64,000 bases of DNA from Undaria pinnatifida (GCA_012845835.1 JABAKD010000002.1:7372603-7436602), one strand, 5' to 3'; numbered from the stretch's first letter, positions 9,987 to 22,491 are shown. Translations and numbers: made by a program. Notes: generated by a model from the letters alone, not told the origin.

Positions 9987-12509
9987 GACTGCCAATCGCA
10001 ATATACGACGAGGAGGCATGAGGCATGTGCATCTACGATGAACCGAACCCGTTTCTTGTTAGGCAGTAAGTAGTCGACGTCTCCCCCGATAGATACACCG
10101 GGTTTAACTGCTGAGGTCGAATGCCACAAGGGACATTGCCCTTAAACAAACGACTACGTCCAAAGTGGGATAGGGCGAGTTGGTGAAAAACTCGATGCCC
10201 CATTCGAAGAGTAGTGGAAGCGCTGAACATTTAGCGCGACCAGAACGAAGGCACGCGTACCGGGGGAAGGGATGATACCTGTGGCCACGGCTTGTTCAGA
10301 CCGACTTCCAAGGGGGCCCCTCGTACGAGTTGAGTTGAACAGTAAAAAACATTGATCAAGCACACGAAACAGCGTCGGCAGCTCAGTCCGGGTCTTAACA
10401 ATTCCTCCTCACCTTTTTCGCGTCTCCACTTCCTTTTACATGCGTAGCTAGTTTCATGGTCTTGGTTTGGTCCGCGAGGGCTGACCATGAATCCCACGGC
10501 ACATAATAGAGCTGGCGTGTATTCGTTTTCGTGTATTCGTTGCGCCTGCATGCCGCAAAGAGGGTTAGCGGGGAATGCAGAAAGATGCGTATCAAGGGGG
10601 GAGAGGGTGTACTCATTTCATGCACGGCCAGCAGTCGGATAGTCATAACCCTTGCCTCATTTCATGCACGGCCCCCAGCAGTCGGATAGCCATGTACGCT
10701 CGCCCCCCTTGAATGTCTGGACGAGGGGGGGCGGGTAACAAGGGGCGTTCAGCAGGTGGGGGTGGCAATGGGGGAGTGATGACCAAGTACTTCGGTGTTG
10801 TACAGGCTGGGCCAGCAAATATCAGCTTTATACTCGTTCTGCGTTTTCCCAACCATTTGGAACTAAATTATGTCTTCAAATATTGAGGCAGTGTTGCTCG
10901 TCCGGCAGCGCGTTTGCCAGCGTTAGATTTCGTTGAGGCCGGTTTTATCTCGGCCAGAAAGTCCAGCAAACCCATTTTCTTGGCAAATGCCAACACAATA
11001 AAGTCTACAGGAAAGTCTGATGACGATACCGCTGGTGCTCGGTGTGAACATTCCTCATGGTATAACCCGACAATCGACATCCTTACTATCGCCTAGTTCG
11101 ATTTCCGCATCAAGAGGTATATCGTGTACATGATATTTATGCAACGCTAAATGATATTGCGATGAGATCCACAAAATCTGCGATACTCGCATCAATTATT
11201 ATTTCTGTTCACCTGGATTATTTTTCGTGCCATGTCTTACGGGCAAGACTCCTTGCTGCATGACTTTTTTTTTCTTTAGTTTTCGTTAGTTTTTTGGTCA
11301 TTTTTAGAGTGCTTGAGTGCCCAAGTAAAAGGGAAAAAAAAACGCTGCAGCACGGATTCCCTTGGGAACACTATAGCGAAGCACGTGTCAAGCTTTCAGC
11401 TGAAATAAAAACGGGACTAAGAATGTGTTTGACCAACTTAAAAGCTGGTCTTGACTGGCCCAGCTCGTCGTATTGTACACAGTACTTAGTACCTGTATAT
11501 TATACAAATTAAAATACACTCCAGCTGTGAGATCGAATATTTTGTCGAAACTCATCTTTGCAAGCTGTGTGTGATACTCCGATCGCGCGTATTACGGGTT
11601 GTGTAGTACCGGTATATTATATTATATACATTGGCATTGTTGTATCTCTGTTTTTGCTACCGAAGTTATAGGCCTATCAAAAACGGGCTAAAAATATATT
11701 TTGGAATGTACTTGTCGACGCAGCATCTACGAAGCGACGATCCCATGGCGGTGCTTGTCGTGAAGAAACCGAAATCACAATTAGCGGCAGCCGCTGTGCA
11801 TGAGTGGATCCGAGTTGCTATAAAAAACGCCATAGCACTGATTTCCCCCTACCGTACAACACAATAAATTGCCTTGGTCTAAGGGACGCATGCTACTATT
11901 GAGGAATTACTTTTTAACATTTTTTGTTGTTGTGTTGAGTTGACGGACCCCTCCCTCGCCCAAACTGGTCGGTAATTCATTGTGTATGTTTTCGCAATGT
12001 GAACGCTTTGTGTTCCTAGGCCATGTTCTTTTGTCATCGAGATTTTATTAAATCTTTTCGCATTGTGAATGCTTTGTGTGCCTAATATTAATAGGACATG
12101 GGTTTTTTCATCGGGCTGTACTTTCAGTGTTACCCCTGACCAAGGGAACGACAATAGTAGGGGGGATGTTACGACGGCGTCATGATGATGGTATTAGATA
12201 CCTCCATTTTCACCACAGACAGGGCTTGAGTCACACGCACGACTGACTGTACTTAACGGACAAGATGTCTTCATCAGCAGGTGTTTTTTTGCGCAGCATA
12301 AGCTTTACCATTTACTGTGGATTCCTATCGCCGGAGGAAAACGAAAAACACGTAAGCTCAAGACCGCGGAGGAACAAGGGCGCCACTCGCGCGACGAGTG
12401 ACCCAGCCAGAGCTTATGCTGCTGCAGAAAACGTTGTTCCGAAAGCGCCCCCCCCCTGCTGTAGCCTTCGTCTCTGGTGCCCTCTTTCTTGCGTTTCTTG
12501 AGGAGCCCT
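9987..12509. other. Duplicated block, no gene recognised
   Basis: This matches 29890-32260. It includes a partial family D stretch at 10600-10760 (GGTGTACTCATTTCATGC, CATGCACGGCC twice, about 55 bp apart). Minus-strand frames at 10033-10230 and 10231-10551 have similar counterparts in copy 2 (29937-30233, 30257-30472). Their similarity is no more than expected from the nucleotide match, and they carry indels, so no gene is called. A family F insertion interrupts the block at 11500-11604. Confidence 0.5.
11500..11604 (+). mobile_element. Family F short element with 12-bp target duplication
   Basis: This 105-bp insertion contains AAAATACACTCCAGCTGTG, GATCGAATATTTTGTCGAAA and ATACTCCGATCGCGCG. 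It is flanked by AGTACCTGTATA (11488-11499) and AGTACCGGTATA (11605-11616), a 12-bp duplication with one mismatch. Copy 2 has a single AGTACCGGTATA at this site (near 31388), which is the empty site. The element has no open frame. Variable, long target duplications suit a SINE-like or other retrotransposed element, but no pol III promoter is evident. Confidence 0.85.
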
Positions 12510-13131
12510 GACACGTGCTATCATTACGATAAGGGTCGCACTCTTTTTTCTGAGTCGAGTTTAGAATGACAGGGCTCCTTAACCCAACGTTCGTCCTAAA
12601 AATGGATTATTACTCTTATTTTTTTAATTATTTCTCTTTGCCTACCATAGCTAGCCCATGGGGTTGTTCATTGCAAAATTCCTCTTCTGTAGGAGAGATA
12701 CCCTGATATAGCCATCCTCCTCAAGCGATTAGGAGCCTCAGAACTGTGGACAGTGGAGCACCGGGGAGTGAATAGTGTTGGTGGTATGATACGATAGCTG
12801 ATCTTCTTGGTGGCGATTGACTGCTGAGGATCTGATGTGAGGTGTGAACGCTGTTATTCAGATCTAGATTCTAAAGACAACAGGGGTTTCTATTTATCCT
12901 CATTTAGATTCTGGTATGGGGATTCGGGAATTATGTTAAGATCGCTTGTTTTTTTGTGTTTTGGAGCTATTTCAACAACTTATCTCTCTCTTTTAGCATC
13001 TAAACGGTGCTGACCAGTCCACCTTTGGCCAAGGGGGAACAACCTATGGTCTATAGACCCTGCCCGGCCTAGGCGTGTCTATAGGCATCGATACGTCGGG
13101 TCGAACACACCTCTACAGAGTAGCACGCGTT
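12510..13131. mobile_element. Long family A-related element
   Basis: The left end is ACACGTGCTATCATTACGAT and the right end is CCTCTACAGAGTAGCACGCG, a degenerate pair of the family A termini. Near the left end the inverted core GACAGGGCTCCTTAACCC and a CGTCCTAAAAATGG block match family A in reverse. The middle (about 12640-13080) is not seen in other A copies and has no recognised gene. Copy 2 has the counterpart at 32270-32892. It may be one long element or two adjacent half-elements. Confidence 0.5.
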
Positions 13132-13303
13132 CTCTGTACTTGATCCACAATCTGGCTTTGGCCTTGGGGTTTAGAAAAGGGGGTAGCAAGGGCGGTACAG
13201 CGGTGTTGTACCAATTTTTGAGACCGTCCGATTTAATTTTCAGGAGTAAGTAAGACCAGGTAAATCGGCTAGTCACGAAAAAAACACTACTTGGAATTAA
13301 TGT

Positions 13304-13585
13304 AGGACGCGCCTGCTACGGTAGGGTTCGTAGCACCTTTTGTGGGAAATATCTTTCTGTATTACGGGGTTCCTTATCACCCAACTTCGTCGGGGAACGC
13401 CGTTCGTATTTAGCTGCATTATTCGATTTTTCATACCTAGTGTATGGGATGGTTCACCGGGGTACAGCTTCATGTTTGTTTTTTGTTTATGACAATCGGC
13501 TTTTGCGAGAGGTGACGAGCTCGCCGTGAAGGAGGAGCCAAATAAGCCAAAAGAGGGCTGCAAACCACTACCCTGGCAATGCGTC
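13304..13585 (-). mobile_element. Family A MITE, diverged
   Basis: The left end AGGACGCGCCTGCTACGGTAG pairs with the right end ACCACTACCCTGG..ATGCGTCG. The interior is the A family in reverse: GGGGTTCCTTATCACCCAA, TCGTCGGGGAACG, ATACCTAGTGTATGGGATGG and GAGGAGCCAAATAAGCC. The counterpart is 33064-33356, which has a duplicated CTGGCAAT near its right end. Confidence 0.75.
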
Positions 13586-14509
13586 GTATACAGGTCCAGT
13601 TCTTTTAATGGGTAAAAATGTCAAAGATATACTATCGTAACCGAGATAAGACCACTCAAGCTTGGGTTGTCACGGGGTGCGCTCTTACTTCAGGTACAGT
13701 GCTGTCAGGGGGATAGTAACGGGGCGTGAACAAGGCGGGGTGCCTAGGGACCCGCAGCCAGAGGCGTACCATGCAGAGACGTAGTAGTGTCAGATAGGCG
13801 CATTCAACGGGCGTACAGCGAGGAAATTAGTTAAGGGAGCGCCAGGAGCGCTCAACAAGAAGGGTGCTTTAAATCGGGGGACATCAAATGGGGAGGGGGG
13901 GCGTGGAGCAAAGGGTGCGCCACAACGGGAGCAGTCGGGGACGCGTTATACGATGGCGGGTAGCATGTTTTCGGTAAGTATTTTAACGAGTCGCTCTACG
14001 GTAGCCCCCCTGTCCCCTGCTCTGCTTTAACCGAAATCACCGGTTTTGAAACCAGCTCTCCCGGTCGTATCTCCTGAAATATATTGCGCCCTTTGCCATA
14101 CCGACGTCATCGTTCGATGTTCATTTTGCAAACAAGAACAAACATGAATGTGCTGTTTTCATTTTGGATAGCATCCTTCCTCGTGTCGAGCAGCCATGAA
14201 GCATTCGTCAATGAATGAAGAAAACCGCTGTATTTTTTTGGAAGGGGTGGGGGTGGGCGGCTATCGTAGAATCAGTCGAAATATGCTACTAATTGTACCG
14301 TAGAGATGCAACAACGTTCTTGGCTGAATCTCACCATTCGAAGATCTCCATTCGTACGTTACAATTGCGAGCGGTGCATCCTCGTTGTCTGAGGCTCTTC
14401 GGACGCGGGCCATGGTAGAGGCAGAGGCAGCACTATTTTGTCGCGAAAATGTTTTCTGAATGACGGGAGGGCTCTTTAACCGCAAATCGTCGGAATGTTT
14501 TACCAGCTG
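13586..14509. other. Duplicated block with no gene
   Basis: This matches 33357-34580. Copy 2 carries an extra block of about 305 bp (34128-34433) at the position equivalent to 14345. A purine-rich stretch (13870-13920) and a GGTGGGGGTGGGCGG tract (14246-14260) are present. The minus-strand frame at 14261-14485 starts well in both copies (MRLKSPPVIQKTF) but diverges after the copy 2 insertion, so it is not called as a gene. Confidence 0.5.
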
Positions 14510-14608
14510 TGTGGTGCTAGGCTTAGTTTGGGTAAAAGCTATTCGTTAGCCTTCTGCAAGGGGTCAAACGGACTCATATAATACCCCACTAATTCCTTAG
14601 GACATCAG
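14510..14608 (+). repeat. Family G, possible tRNA-derived SINE
   Basis: The segment has AGGCTTAGTTTGGG, which fits the pol III A-box consensus at about ten of twelve positions. About 37 bp downstream comes GGTCAAACGGACT and then ACCCCACTAATTCCTTAGGA. The spacing resembles a tRNA A-box to B-box distance, although the second block is a weak B-box. Three further copies lie at 34581-34690 and, in reverse, at 23945-24057 and 24240-24352. No terminal duplication was identified. Confidence 0.4.
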
Positions 14609-15268
14609 TTTTTTTTTCTTCTTGTTGTGCAGTATGACTGCTCTATATCTAGGCCCGTAGCTGGGCCTTTCGGGTTGGATCATCGGGTTGTCCTTTCAGT
14701 TTTTAATGAAAGCAAGATTGTTTGGGTGAGGTGTAGATAGAGCTTCCTCATCGGGTCAGGAGCCCCAGAAAACAAATGGTGGGCACACAGTTTTTTGCCG
14801 TGGCCCGTGTGTCTTCGTTTGAGGAGGTACTTACCCTCAAAAGACCAAACATCGAAAGTGGAGTCTGTGACCTAGATCAGAAAAAATAACCGTTTGTGTT
14901 GTTAACGAAACACTCAACGACGTTCGTAGATGTAGTTTCTCAGCACACGAGAAGCACCCCCGTCCTGGGCGTTTTTCTTTTTTTTGGCCCAACGAAAAGA
15001 GCTGCTGCATTACTATCGTCGCTCCTGTACTAAGGGCCTGTTCTATCCGACATGCGCATACTGTACATGCTACGAGAGACGTGGCGAAACCCTTTTCTTC
15101 CTGAGGCCCCTTGCCTGAAGAGTTTTGCGTGCTTCATTCACAAACTAACTTCGAGCAAACTGACAGTTCAACCCGACGAACATACCCACCTCCTGTACAG
15201 TGGGTATAGTACATCACAATAATATCGCAGAAAGAAGCAAGAGTGACGTTATCTCGACAATATTTTGG

Positions 15269-15355
15269 GTTAACGCCTTGCAGCAACTGGAAACCCGTTT
15301 TTGTGGACAATCTTTCTTAGAAAAAGGAGGGATTTTGGGGCTCTTAAGGGGTTAA
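15269..15355 (+). mobile_element. Family E element
   Basis: It starts GGTTAACGCCTTGCAGCAAC and ends GGCTCTTAAGGGGTTAAG, with GGAAACCCGTTTTTG inside. It is the same size class (about 90 bp) as the other E copies and is shared with copy 2 (35339-35425), so it predates the duplication. Confidence 0.75.
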
Positions 15356-16564
15356 GGAGCGCCTCGTCACTCAGAAACAAAAACGAAAATGCCAATTAAC
15401 AAGTGCTGAATTGTGTCGTAGCTCACACGGCATCGAACATCGTTGGAATCGCCTTCATGCTTTACAATGTTGATAGCTAAACACCTGCTGCTGTAGACTG
15501 GATGGATGTTTATCGGGGTACTTATATCATTCTTCTCTGCACGTAGAGTACAGCTCCTTTAAGCGAGGAACGTCATAATAGTCACGCGCACTCGTACCCT
15601 TCAGCGCGTCGAGAGGCAAGGCGTGCAGCAAGGGGGTTGGTACAAACGGGCGCGCGCAGAAAGCGGCGCGGTAACGGGGGTAGCCAAGGGCGTCTAGTAA
15701 GAGGCGCAGAAAAGCAACAACCGAAGAACCACTGCGTTAGACAAAAGTTTATGTATAGTCTATGTACATAAAAATATACAGTGAAAACTGATGAAGGAAC
15801 TATAGTCTACATGTGTTGCAGCCACGACTTGGGTGGAGTCTTGTCGTCCTCCTTCGTGGGCGCTTTCTATTGTGGCACGACTTCCTTTGACAGCTGAGCT
15901 TGAAAGAGCTGATAAAAACCAAAGGGACGAAAAACTCGACAGAGCTGAAGGAGCTGGTGAAGGAGTTGAAAGAGCTCAAATAAATTTATTTTCTTCAAAA
16001 GCTCAAAGCGATTCAATACGCTTCAGATAGACAGATAAATGTTTCCCTCCGGGTAATTATGCGCAAACCCCAGCCGAGAGAGCGAGCGAGAGAGACAGCA
16101 AGCGACAGTAGCAGGAGTGTGTACCTCTCGTGGAGATTATGGTGCTCTCACCAGCCAATGCCGTTGTTATGCTCATCCTTGTAAACGTATGGGATCCAGG
16201 ACCCGGGCGGAGCCTTTTCGCCCTCCTCCTTGAGCGCCTTGTTCATGCAGAAGCAACATGTCCCCATTGGTTGGTTTTGGTCGTGCGCTAGAAATCGTAG
16301 CAATAAAAAGTGTTTTTTCCTTCGGTATTTTGGACGTAAACGGCGTGCGACATTCATGGAAAACAAACGTAGGGTGTTAGAAGGTTCGAGGTACAGTCTA
16401 TGAACAGAACACATTGGGAGAAGGGGTGACACATGCGTGAAGTTTGGACATCAACAAAAAAACAAAATTTCATCGAAACATACATGTGGGAACTTATGCG
16501 CGGTCTTCTAGAACAAGGCTGTTCTTTTTCTCGCAGACGTTCAAAGAAGTTCCACTTCTTCACC
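15356..16564. other. Duplicated block upstream of the minisatellite
   Basis: This matches 35426-36624. The short frame at 15833-16030 and its counterpart at 35863-36201 encode a run of AELERADK..ERAERAE-type charged residues. The underlying DNA repeats AAAGAGCTGA words and the frames differ by indels. No family is recognised. A family A-like trace lies near 15360-15380. Confidence 0.4.
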
Positions 16565-17045
16565 ATGAAAGATTCCACCGCTTCCGTGACAGATTCCACC
16601 ACTTCCATGAAAGCTTACACCACTTCCACGGAAGCTTACACCACTTCCACGGAAGCTTCCATCACTTCCACGGAAGCTTCCACCACTTCCACAGAAGCTT
16701 CCGCCACTCCCATGGCCTTCCATAAAAGCTTTAATCACTACCAAAGAAGCTTCCACCACTTCCATGGAAGGTTCCACCACTTCGATGACCATAGGATCTC
16801 CCGCCACTTCCAGAAGCTTCCATGGAAGCTTCCACCACTTCCATGGAAGCTCTCATGGATACAGAAATATTCCATGGAAGTCGTCGAAGCTTCTACGGAA
16901 GCGCATGGGAGTAGTTGGGTTTCCGTGGAAGCTTCCGCGGAAACCTCCGTGGAATCGCAGAAGCTTCCCCTCTCGTCCACGAAAGCTACTTCCACGGAAG
17001 TTTCGGGAGAAAGTCCAAACAAGCCTCCGTGAAATGTTCCATTAT
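16565..17045. repeat. 21-bp minisatellite rich in GGAAGCTTCC palindromes
   Basis: The core unit is about 21 bp and contains CTTCCACCACTTCCACGGAA. It is regular at 16600-16710 and degenerate on both sides. Each unit carries the self-complementary word GGAAGCTTCC or a one-base variant, so either strand can form many small hairpins. All frames stay largely open on both strands, which produces frames of 88-199 codons rich in ST or GS repeats; these are not taken as genes. The paralogous array is at 36625-37085, and smaller satellites of the same words lie at 17440-17530 and 37490-37590. Confidence 0.85.
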
Positions 17046-20000
17046 CGTCTATACGTCTATGGAACCTACTTTCATGGAAGATGCGTGCTTCGATACAGTC
17101 TACATGTTGTACTTTTTTGGCATTTTATTTATTTATTCTGAGTGACCGGGCTCCTTAATTAACCCTGTTTTTTAGCACCGCACAATCGATATAATGACAA
17201 AATAATTGGATTTTTTTCAGGAGTTGGAAATGGGTATCGTGGGAATGTCAATCTTTTTTTGCAGTATTAACTTTTTTTCACACCTAGGGCATGTTTTTTT
17301 CGCTTCGGGGTGCGCGCCTCCAGTTTTACTCAAAAGTCAGTTTGTGGATGAAGTACAGAGCTCCTCAAGTAAGTACGCACCGTGAACTTAAAAAGATGAA
17401 AAAATGCTTTAACCTCGTCTGTCGTAGCCCGCGTCGGAAGCTTCCGTCGACTCCCTCCGTGGATTGCAACACTTTCATGCATGGTCGTGGAAGCTTTCAT
17501 GGGCGAAGTAGTAGAAACTTCCACGAAAGGAGTTATGCAGAGTGCAGAAACCTTACATACAAGTACAGCAGTAGTAGTTGGAGCTCTGGATGAGTGTACC
17601 AGGTATAAACTAGGCCTGCAGTTGGGGCCACGGGCACCACGTCAGCTCTACATCTGCGTGTTCATGTTGATTGTCCTCTGGTTTACGACGGTGATGGACC
17701 ATCGGAGATTAGGGAGTTGTGTACTTGACGAGGGGTTGTTGTATTAGTATTAATAGTAGCGATTTGAAGATGCTCCTGCGGGGGAAAATGAGTGTATTAA
17801 GGCGGGTAATTTGCTGGCGAACGATACTCTTCCATGCGAAGCCCCACTCGATGGTTCCGGAGGTTTGACAATGTACATGAGCTTAGCGTGAATATCTGGG
17901 AGTCTACTGTATGTAGCTTGTCCCACGTCCGTCCATACAAGACATGTCCACACCAAGAGGTGGCATCCAACCAACAGTGCGGCAAGCCGAACTTTGGCTG
18001 TAGCGGACCCGCTATGATGTTGCGCTGAGCAAAGTTATGCCAATAAGAAATGCGCCAGCTGCTCACCTCCGCACCGCCTCACTACATAATAACCACCCTG
18101 CTCCGAGGTACTCTACGTACGTACAGACGTTTTGCACCAGAGCAAATACAGACTCGTTCTGATCGCGCGTGATGCACGTATTTTGTCGAAAGAGAAGGTA
18201 AAATAGGCAGGCATCTTGTGTTTGGTTGTGGCTCTTACCCGTTGCGAGCCGTGAGCAGAATGCTACCAGGTATATAGTCTACTATGTGAGGCCTTCGTTT
18301 CGTGACGAAATGAACCCTTCAGGTACGCGAGATCGGAGGGTCCTTGTGACAGCGCTGCGGCCCACCCCTCCTACAGCCTACAGCTGCTGTATGGGTGACT
18401 ACGACACGGTAGATGCAGAAATAGTACAAGTCACGCCTTTCTTGGGCGTTTGGAATTATTAGAGGCTTTCTACGAAGAACCAAATTTCTACGCTCTTGTA
18501 CGAGTTTTTCCGTATATCATGATACCCGGTAACACTCATGTGACGCGCCCCTCGAGATGAACATGTCCAGACCTTGTTTTCTCCACAACGAGAAAGGAGC
18601 ACGTGCTAGTGGATCGCCATGCTTAGTGGGGATCTCAATGTCTATTACTGGTATGGCGTGCGCATCACCGGGCTCTGGTGGATCGCTACAAGACAACGAA
18701 GAAAACGGTCGCTTGGATAGATGTCGTCGAGATCTACCATCCAACTACTGGTACCAGGGTACCTATTATTGCCGAATAGACCATGTAATTTTGCGTGTTA
18801 ACTTCGTACTACGAACTATACGTATGTGACGGTACCACCAACCAGGTGCATTACACCTCTCTTCACGCTCTTTCGGTCGATTGATGTTGGTGGAGGGAAC
18901 GAGGATTTCCCACAAGAACCGCAATATCTCTTCTATGCTCTACTTTTTGTTCACTACAGAAGCAGCAGTCGAAAAAATAGTTTTTTTTTCTTGGTTACCG
19001 GTACGATACGTACATCAGCACAACAACACCATCATCAGACACATATCTATCATAGATATTATACTTTCTTTGTACACAGCAGCAGCACAGAGACATACAT
19101 ACCTGTGTGCTTCGGTCCTAGCAGGGGTGGCAGCTGTGAGCTACAATCCTGCCCACATATCTGGGTCAGGACTCGTCACCGCAGAGGAGATATCCATTTC
19201 ACCAGGTATCTGCTGATATACGTAGATCTAGTCTAAAGGTCTAGTCTAGACTACGTATGTTGTTGGATCTGATGTGTACTGGTTAGTCTACAGCAGTGTT
19301 TATCGTTAGAAACTCACCGAGGCGAACGGAATGCGTGTCGAGCTGGTGCTGCTGTGCTGTTGTTTTGGCTGGATATGCATTACGATAGAGCTCGCTCAAG
19401 GGCGGAGGCTAGTAAACGTGAGATGTTCTCGTAGTCTAGACTAGTCTATACCCCTGCCGTGCAACACGAAACATCTGATAAGAAACGTAACAGTACTATT
19501 AATACGCCCCAGGGTGGCTTTATTGTTCGAGAGAAGGTGCGTTCTACGCACCAAGATTAGACTAACGGGTGCCGGATTTTGTCGTACAAGGCCCTCTTTC
19601 TTCGAGATCCGGGGCCGAAACGGCAGAGGGTGGCGCGCCCGCGAACCCCCACACTAATCGGAAGTAATAAAATCGACACACATCAACAACAGGTTTGTGT
19701 TTTATACCACCTGGTGGTATAGTCTATAGTCTAGACTAGTCTACATAGATAAGTGTGACCTGTCTTGTACTACTTGTATCACGCGTCTACGAGTAGATCG
19801 AACAGTTACGGCCAGCTCACCTCGAAGCAGTCCTTGAGTTGTCGACAGCAGGGAAACAGAGGAGTATTGGAGCTGTGGGAAAGCCGGTGGTGGTGGTGGT
19901 GGTGGTGACGGAGGATCGTCCGTGCACGAGGTAGAATTGGGACTGCGGGGTGCTTGCGCTAACTATACGTACGCGCGTCGTGACCTGTACAGGACCCCAC

Positions 20001-20080
20001 GAGGAGGAGTTCAAAACAAAACATGTGTGATAAAGCAGGGTGCACAGTTCAAATAAAAGAACAAAATTTTAAGTTCTAAC
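17046..20080. other. Duplicated block, noncoding as far as seen
   Basis: This matches 37086-40790, where copy 2 also has a G-rich insertion (38327-38995). The minus-strand frame 17797-18066 (start MSSWRISYWHNFAQRN) keeps about 55 similar residues with copy 2 (38127 leftwards), then the frames diverge. It could be an old exon but no family is recognised. A (GGT)n tract at 19888-19910 is longer in copy 2 (40570-40600). Short TAGTCTAGACTA words are inserted in one copy only at several places. Confidence 0.45.
19431..19450. repeat. Copy-specific GTCTA/TAGAC word insertion
   Basis: Copy 1 reads CTCGTA followed by GTCTAGACTAGTCTA and TACCCC. Copy 2 reads CTCGTATACCCC (near 40142). The difference is exactly 15 bp, three units of five. 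Comparable 5-bp or longer differences occur at 4662, 5945/27057, 15757, 19228, 19720, 40840, 40900 and 41605. Confidence 0.75.
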
Positions 20081-21399
20081 GGCCAGACCTGGTGCATGCA
20101 GGTCTGGATCAGAGAAAACGGAAAAACCAGGAAAACGTATGATACATTTTGGGCCCAGTTTTTGTACCATGGTACGCGTATATTGCTCGCGCAGCCACAG
20201 CAGCAGCAGCAGCAGCAGGAGCAGCCGACCTTCCGGTGTGACACAAGAGACAACCGACGGGCAAGACAGACCTCTGGTCAGTGACTAGCGGTAGAATCGC
20301 TTGTCTACACGACAAGTACATTATTATGCCTCGTCCTTGTTCCCTAGGCAGGCTGGAGCTTTCCGATTTTTGCCGATTCGGCTGCACTCCCTCTCGATAA
20401 CCCTCCGAGCTCCCCTTACTTTCCGGTCGCACGGATCTTTGGGGGGTAGACTGTTCAGGTTTAGGTAGCAATAAGGTGCGCACGTAGACTCAACCCAACC
20501 CCATCCCTTTTACGTTACCCCAACTATCTGAACCTAAAACCTAAAACCCTGACCCCGTCTCAGAGCCGAAACGGGTTAGAAATGGCAAGAAACGCCACTG
20601 CGCCGCGTTCTCATCGAGTGATACAAAGTTATGAACTGGAGCGATCGCGCACCAGAACAAATCACGCGGACAGGTCAAGCACATCTGATTCAGGTCGCGT
20701 AGAGGCCCTGTTGATGATTTCTTCACCGGGTATCTCGATTGGGTATCTTTGGTGTTCGCTACATTCCTGGTAGTCTAAAGCAATGTATCCCCTACGCGAT
20801 ATGGATGGAAATGTAAAGATTGTTTTGCAACAATAATTATGCCAAAACGTTTACTATATTTACGTCCGATGGTATCGGAAGTAATTCAGTTATTTGCAAT
20901 CCGAACAGTTGTTTTTTTCTTATTATTCTCCCGCTTGCTCGCTGGAGAGCTCTCGTCATGTATGATGAGCCTCCGAAGGCCGTACATGCGGTGGACGATT
21001 CACGCGAAACGCTGCTGCTACAGCAGTACTGTATACAAAGCCAAGGATCACTCGCGGGGCGCTGCCGTATGTAGCCAAGAGCTTGCGCATGCTGGTGATT
21101 CTCGTACCAGGACTCTTCCGCCCTCTCCTAGGAAGGCCGAGTCTTCAGTTATTACGTACCTGGTACCAGGTACACGGTATTCCTCAGCTCCAGTGTGACT
21201 GGAGCCTGTCCTGTGTCCACGGACTTTATTATAAAAGATGAAAATACACTCCAGCTGTGAGATCGAAGATTTATTATGCGAGTTAATGTTAGAACAACAA
21301 CAACAACAACCACACAGCAGTACATGACACATTTACTTGCGTGAATTTGAGTGTTTTTTTGCGAGTGGGAGTTAGCCCTCTCTTTATTTGGGCGGGGTA
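20081..21399. other. End of duplication copy 1
   Basis: This matches 40790-42010. A (CAG)n tract at about 20193-20219 has a counterpart at 40925-40948. A telomere-like run of CCTAAAACC words lies at 20530-20550. A partial family F element sits at about 21230-21270 (GAAAATACACTCCAGCTGTG) and is absent from copy 2 at that place. No gene is supported. Confidence 0.5.
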
Positions 21400-22491
21400 T
21401 GATTTGGCCTTCTCCGCTATGCCCGCCTGCTTTGGCGAACTTCGTGTACAAGCCAACGCATCTGCTTGCTGCTGTAGCTATGGCTGTGGTTGGGTTGATT
21501 GGTGGGTGGATGCCTTAGTCAGTGGGTGGCTGTGTCGTGTGGTACGTTGTTGATTGCTTCGTGCCTGTACACCAGCCGGACTTGGCATACATTCTGTGGT
21601 AAAGCACGAAGTCTGGGGGCGGTTATTGTCCTGAAGGTAGTAACACATACATGTATAACGTATGGTTACATAACCACTAGACTGCACATAGTCTACATGT
21701 ACATGTAACCACTACGTATATGCAGGTGGCCGGACGCCCTCCATTTTCTCAATGAAATCGCGAAAACAATACTTTGTGGGACATTGTGCAAAGTCGAAAA
21801 CCTCACACAAGGTGTCGCCAAACCCTGAAATCCGAACGTTGCCAATCAATTTTCTCGGGCACACTGCGGACGCGTTGTGCATGGTCAGAAATCCCACAAC
21901 AAGGTGCCCCACAAACCATATTGCAACGGGCTTTGGCAATCTATTCGACGGAGATACGCTGTGGAGAAGTTGCGCAACCTATGAAATCCCACAAGGCGTA
22001 CGGGGAGCATTGACAATCTTTGACAACATTGTTCAAAATATAACGCCAGTTCTCGTTGCCCACGAAAAGTGTCGCTGACCTTGACAACATTGGAGGTAGA
22101 TCATCATCCTGAATTTTCAATATTCGATCGACATTGAAGTTCTGATGGGAAATCAGGGGCCGAACGGAGAAATTTGACTCGAAGCCAAGCACGACAACAC
22201 CAGCCCGAAACCAGAACATCGGGAGGTTGCGCCTGCGCCCCTCTGGCGGCCAGTTGAGAGGTGAAGAAAACACGTAGTCAGGCCCCTGCTGGCAGGTTTG
22301 CATTGCGCGTGGATGCCACGGCCGACCACCCGCAGGTGAACGAGATCTATCTGCCAAGAGAACCTAGTGAATCACAATAGCGTGCCCGAACAGCCTTCGG
22401 AGGACCGCCCCGTCGATCGAGCAGCACTGCCGAAGCAGCTAGCAGGCTCTCGCGTGCGCCTGCGCAACGACCCGCGGCAGGCAACCACGCG

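Larger units (their letters stand above)
866..21400 (+). repeat. Segmental duplication, copy 1
   Basis: This block matches about 24868-42010 in the same orientation and order. The shared left edge begins TTTGCCGTGGCGTGCGTC (near 864 and 24868). The shared right edge fades after the GTGGGAGTTRGCCCTCT block (near 21390 and 41990). Matching landmarks include 4010/25660, 5670/26785, 6461/28380, 10030/29940, 12510/32270, 13304/33064, 16565/36625 and 20580/41280. Substitutions and small indels are frequent, so the duplication is not recent. Several large indels separate the copies and most involve mobile elements. No conserved intact reading frame stands out. Edges are approximate. Confidence 0.93.

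Noticed and set aside
16433-17141. Threonine/serine-rich frames of 88-199 codons on both strands
   Set aside because: They arise from the 21-bp GGAAGCTTCC minisatellite, and the counterparts in copy 2 differ in frame and length.
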